Origin: Smittia aterrima
Lineage: Eukaryota; Arthropoda; Insecta; Diptera; Chironomidae
Assembly: GCA_033063855.1 (NCBI GenBank)
Contig: CP093831.1
Coordinates: forward strand, 11,346,001-11,410,000
Length of the DNA: 64,000 nt
Reading direction: 5' to 3'
Shown here: positions 60,074 to 64,000 of the stretch, in pieces
Layout: every line of letters starts with the position of its first letter
Position numbering within the stretch: position 1 is the first letter of the stretch
The notes under the pieces: model-generated
What the model was told of the DNA's origin: nothing
Database searches by the model: none
The model's input: the letters and a program-made list of their open reading frames with translations, nothing else
Translations under genes and position numbers: made by a program

Positions 60074-60838
60074 ATGTTCAAAATGTCTCAAAGACAATCG
60101 AATCAATCGACAAAAGAAATCTCTGGAAAAATAATCGAAGATACAGTTGTCGCTTTGCTAATTGAGACTGAAGATTTCTCTAAGAGAAAATGTTTTCTTA
60201 AAAAAAGTATTTGCGACTATTGTGGTCTCGAATTTCGCAGTAGACGCAATCTCACTTCCCACGTCAAATCCCATTTAAAAACTCAATTTTACTGCGACTT
60301 TTGTCAAATTGCATTCAAGTCTATTGACTGTCTCCAAATTCATTTTGCAACTAACCATGGAGTGAATAAAATTAATATCCCTTGCCCATCTGAAAGTTGC
60401 GACAAAATTCTTTCCAATCAATCAGCTCTTCGCTCTCACTTGATTTGCCATAACAAATTTTTTAAAGACCCATCATTTGTCTGTGATATCTGTGGCAAAC
60501 ATTTTCATTACAAACTTTCATTTACTCAACACACCAAAATTCACTTTGGAGTTCGTGATAAAGAATGCGAGAGTTGTGGTTTTAAAGCGATTAACTTGAC
60601 TCATCTGAAACGTCACATTCGAGCTCGTCACACTAAAGAGAAGTCTCATATTTGCACTTACTGTGGAAGGGCTTTCGCTGAGCGTTACAACATGATGTCA
60701 CATATCAGGACGATCCATCTTAAGAACAAGGAAGAAGTATTCTACAAATGCGTTTGCTGTCCCATGGAATATTCAGAACATTTGAAATTTCAATTGCACA
60801 TGAAACAACATCACAATATTGTGGAAAACAACAATTAG
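60074..60838 (+). CDS. C2H2 zinc-finger protein (seven fingers), without ZAD or BED
   Basis: Single open exon of 254 residues starting at the ATG at 60074; an in-frame ATG at 60083 is equally possible. Seven C2H2 fingers run through the protein: CDYCGLEF, CDFCQIAF, CPSESCDKI (C-x4-C), CDICGKHF, CESCGFKA, CTYCGRAF and CVCCPMEY, each followed by an H-x3-5-H pair. Linkers are variable, with no TGEKP. A short non-finger N-terminus lacks ZAD cysteines. It lies directly downstream of the BED-ZAD genes in the same orientation and may be a derivative of the cluster that lost its N-terminal domains, or an unrelated neighbour. Function unknown beyond likely nucleic-acid binding. Confidence 0.75.
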   Translation: MFKMSQRQSNQSTKEISGKIIEDTVVALLIETEDFSKRKCFLKKSICDYCGLEFRSRRNLTSHVKSHLKTQFYCDFCQIAFKSIDCLQIHFATNHGVNKINIPCPSESCDKILSNQSALRSHLICHNKFFKDPSFVCDICGKHFHYKLSFTQHTKIHFGVRDKECESCGFKAINLTHLKRHIRARHTKEKSHICTYCGRAFAERYNMMSHIRTIHLKNKEEVFYKCVCCPMEYSEHLKFQLHMKQHHNIVENNN

Positions 60839-61391
60839 AATAAGTAGAAGAAAAATTTACTCGGAGTGATCTCAAATCAAAATCAATGTGTGGTAGAAAT
60901 GCTGTTTTTTGATGTTTAGCTTTTAAGATTAACACAAACTGAATTAGACTGAAATTTTAAAATCAAACTTTAAAAGTTATTTGAAAACTCAACTTTATTT
61001 ATAATTAAGAAAAAATGAAGCTAATGAAAAATGTTTAACGTGAAATTTTTTATAGATTGAGGAAACTTAAGATTTGAAGGAAAAAAGTCGAATTAACATA
61101 AGACTTGCGATTTCTTAAATGTTTGCTTATCAATGTTTGAAAGACGAAAAAAGAAATGAACATTTGTGACCTTCTTGGCAAGGAAATTTTAACAAAACCG
61201 AATTTAAAGATTTTACCTGTGTGATGCCTAAAGAGTAAGAAGTAGTGATTTATCCTTTTTTTATGTAGGAAAAGGATATTCATACAAAAATAAATTATGA
61301 GTCAAAGATTTTGCACTCAACACATCGCCTCGATATCAGTTCTGTTATTGAAATGTTTCTAAGAGTTAAATTGAGATCTACGAGTGAAAAA
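60839..61391. other. Intergenic, convergent 3' ends
   Basis: 553 bp of very AT-rich sequence between the convergent seven-finger gene and RCC1. 3' UTRs are expected; no coding content. Confidence 0.5.
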
Positions 61392-62975
61392 TTAGGCGAC
61401 GGCTTTTCGTTTCTTTGCTCGTTTAGATGAAGTAGAATCGACTTCCATTTTCTCGTCTTTCTCCGAGTTGCCATTGACATCGGTAGTTGAATCACTCTCC
61501 ATGATAACAGGAGCTTCTGCTTGTTTCTTGCCTTTGCCGGCTGCTTTTCCATTCTGTTTTGGTGCTGCTTCTGAATTTGTGCTTTCAGCGACTGGAGTCG
61601 ATTTTGCTGTGACTTTAACTGAAGCGACGGATTTAGGAGCTTCAACCAGGAATAACGAATGCTGACCGCCGCTGTTCACTCCTATAATATTTTTGTCTTT
61701 GACTTGAGCGCTAACGAGAACTTTTGGTTCTGTGACATCATCTTCATCGCCTGTTCCAAGTTGTGAGCTTGTGCCCATTCCCCAAACGTAAACTTTACCG
61801 TCCTTGGATACGGCAAAGGAATTGCTCTCGCCGCAAGAGATTTTCACAATTTCTTGCTTTGAAATGGATCCGATAAGTGTAAGCTCAGTAACGTGATCAT
61901 CAACTTCTCCCAGACCGAGACGTCCATAATCCTTTCTTCCAATTGCATGAACTTTGTTGTCGTTAGTCAAAACGATTGTGTGATGTTGTCCGCCGCTGAT
62001 TGATTTGACGTTGGAGAATTTGCTCAAAAGAGGAAAGTGTTCGAACTCTTGGACACTTTTCTTGACTCCAAGCTGATTGTAGTTGTTCAAGCCAAAGCCG
62101 AAAATGTTGTTCGTGCTGTTCTCACGAATGAATGTGCAGAATGGTGTAGTCCAAATGGCGTTAGCGACGAAATTCTTTGCCTTATGTGGAACCACTCCTG
62201 GTATCAATAAAGTAGATTTGCCTCGGCGTGACTCCCCAGTGAGTGTACGAGCAGTAACACGTCCAAGTTGACCCTGCTCTCCGCATCCAAGTGTGTAGAC
62301 GTTACCGTTCTGAGTCAAAATCACGAGATGATCGCTTCCTGAAGCAATATCAACCGCAACAACATTTGGAATGACTTGAACTGGTGATCTCTTGTTACCT
62401 TCTGTCGTCAAACCCATGGAGCCATGTGAATCCTGTAAAGAAGAAAAAATGAAGATAATTCAGATTCTTCGATCAGTTTATTTCACAACACTTACTCTGA
62501 ATGAGCCCCAAGCGAATACGCGGCCATCTTCCAACAAACAAGCTGAATGTGAATCACCAGCTGAGATTTTCACAACTTTTCCCTCCAACTCTACTTTGCA
62601 TGGTTTTGTTTCTGAGCCTTCTTCTTCGGTGTTTCTACCCAAAGCTCCTTCATCGTTGCAACCGAATGACCAAATCTCGCCGCTTTCTGTCAAACACAAG
62701 CTGTGCATACCTCCAGCTTGAACTTCAACGACATCAGCAACAGCAGCAACTAATGCCGGGCGGGTTTTTTCTTGAACATCATCAGGATTTAAGCCCAACT
62801 GGCCTACATCGTTCTGACCGCAAACCAACAGATTACCACTGAACTTTGATAGTTTCGGAATATCAAGCGTAACTGTGTGAACTCTACGGATCTTGGCGGT
62901 TGATGGCGAGCTTGTTACTTTTGTTGATGCTGCAACCGCGTCCACTTTTGCGTTACGACCTTTTGCTTTTGCCAT
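61392..62975 (-). CDS. Rcc1: RCC1, Ran guanine-nucleotide exchange factor
   Basis: Minus-strand exons 62496-62975 and 61392-62432 give 506 residues. Seven-bladed propeller repeats are visible: GNLLVCGQNDVGQLGL, GEIWSFGCNDEGALGR, GRVFAWGSFRDSHGSMGL, GNVYTLGCGEQGQLGR, NNIFGFGLNNYNQLGV, NKVHAIGRKDYGRLGL and GKVYVWGMGTSSQLGT. RCC1 binds nucleosomes and loads Ran with GTP, producing the chromatin-centred RanGTP gradient used in nuclear transport and spindle assembly. It is longer than human RCC1 (421 residues) through an Ala/Lys/Glu-rich C-terminal extension ending in the basic cluster KRAKKRKAVA, a likely nuclear localisation signal. The start at 62975 is the first ATG; the frame extends upstream only to a TTG. 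Confidence 0.95.
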
Positions 62976-63622
62976 TTGAACTGTCAAAGAAATTTTTTAT
63001 TAGTCACGCAGTGATTTCACCAAAATCTGTAAGTTTATAATAAAGCCAATAATGATTTCACAATAATTAAACTTTTTTTTAAGGTTAAACGTTTGCCAAA
63101 AAATAAAATTAATTTTTTATCAAAATTATGCGTGAATCGATAATTCCTCGTAGCTTGGATCATAAACTAAACTTACATTTGTAGAATTGAGGATTTTCTA
63201 ATAAGTATGTCTTCTTCCGAATAATAAAACTTGCTGAATCTGTGTTTTTGTTGAATTCCTTCTAAAGAGAGTTCGTTAATCAATGTCTTCTAAAAACAAA
63301 GTAAGGAAGTTTTACTTTGTGCAAAAAATTTGTTGAAAATTTCAGAAGACAACAAACTTATTCTTTGAAATTGGTTGCTTAAATATTCTCTATAAAATAA
63401 ATTAAAGGAAAAAGAGAGACTTTCTTTGAATTTTAGAAGACATTGCTCGAGGTAACAGCACAACAAAAATAAGTCTTGTAGCAAGTTCTCATAGAGTTTT
63501 CCCTGAATTTTCCAACAAAGTTTGTGCTGTCGAAGTTGTTTGTTAAGCAATGTAGCTAACATAAATCAGGGAAAAGCTGCGCTCGTAGGAACATTTGTTT
63601 TCATGAAATAATTCAAACGAAC
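62976..63622. promoter_or_regulatory. Divergent intergenic region between RCC1 and RNF220-like gene
   Basis: 647 bp between opposing start codons, expected to contain both promoters and 5' leaders. Several stops in all frames; no recognisable motif. Confidence 0.4.
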
Positions 63623-64000
63623 ATGGAAAATTTCGTTCGAGAGCCTGACGAAAAGCGACAGAGAAAGAGAACATCTTTAGATCCAGTGACATGCCCGGTT
63701 TGTGGAATAACGATTCGAGAGAGTGAGCTCGATCAACATTTTAAAGCTGAACTTGAAAAACTCGGCAAAATAAAGAAGAATATGAACAAAAGTCCGACGT
63801 CTCCTGGCCCTTCCAAAGCTAAATCTGGGGAGAGTAGTGGATCGAGCAAGACCGAGACAGAAGAAAATTGTTGGGAGACTTACCAGAAGATCAAAGAAAA
63901 TCGTGTCAGAAGAGGTTCCAAGGTAATTGCTTGAAAGGCTTCCTATTCACAAAATCTTATTTCATCTCATCATTCACAGCTCAAAAATAGAAAGAGAAAA
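63623..64000 (+). CDS. RNF220: RNF220-like E3 ubiquitin ligase, 5' part
   Basis: Exon 1 is 63623-63921; after a short intron (63922-63979) a second exon begins at 63980 and runs off the window edge, so the gene is partial. The visible start has KRQRKRTSLDPVTCPVCG, then IRESELDQHFKAELEKL, which matches the N-terminal zinc-binding region of RNF220. RNF220 family members are RING E3 ligases; the vertebrate protein targets Sin3B and other substrates and supports beta-catenin signalling. The RING domain itself is beyond the window. A Ser/Pro-rich linker and a basic helix RRGSKLKNRKRK follow, as expected. Family assignment rests on this region only. Confidence 0.75.

Noticed and set aside
1..64000. 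Transposons, tRNA genes, CRISPR arrays, viral insertions
   Set aside because: I looked for terminal repeats, transposase motifs, cloverleaf sequences and array-like repeats and saw none. The BED fingers are transposase-related by family but sit in spliced host genes without a catalytic domain.

Overview
This is a gene-dense piece of an insect nuclear genome, most likely a nematoceran dipteran (midge-like). The evidence is AT-rich sequence, many GT-AG introns of about 55-70 nt, exons that join into recognisable insect orthologues, an RR-type cuticle protein, insect-type Kir channels and a ZAD zinc-finger cluster. The species assignment is inference. No transposon, tRNA, rRNA or CRISPR array was recognised. 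All gene models were spliced by eye from splice sites, reading frame and recalled family similarity, without any database search.

Left block, 0.3-16.5 kb: NDUFAF7 (+) converges on the golgin GCC1 (-). Insulin-degrading enzyme (+) converges on CHMP2A (-). Integrator subunit 4 (+) then converges on an asparagine-rich two-finger C2H2 gene (-) with five phase-0 exons.

Middle block, 16.5-36.5 kb: about 7.5 kb without a recognisable gene, then two tandem inward-rectifier potassium channel genes on the minus strand. The first is Irk1-like, with two alternative first coding exons feeding a 26-nt exon. The second is Irk2-like and broken into very small exons around the pore, including a 26-nt exon carrying half the selectivity filter and a 6-nt exon. 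CHIC2 (-) follows.

Right block, 37-64 kb: SCOC (+), woc/ZMYM (+), mRpL19 (-), TFIIA-L (+), a Rab GTPase with an altered G4 motif (+), a cuticle protein (-), a five-Ig NEPH/kirre-like adhesion protein (-), a cluster of BED-ZAD-C2H2 zinc-finger genes (one -, two +), a seven-finger C2H2 gene (+), RCC1 (-), and the 5' end of an RNF220-like gene running off the right edge (+).

Most of the window is housekeeping genes packed head-to-head or tail-to-tail. The unusual parts are the BED-ZAD-C2H2 cluster (one member with four BED fingers), the microexon architecture of the second Kir gene, and the dual N-terminus plus peroxisomal C-terminus of insulin-degrading enzyme.
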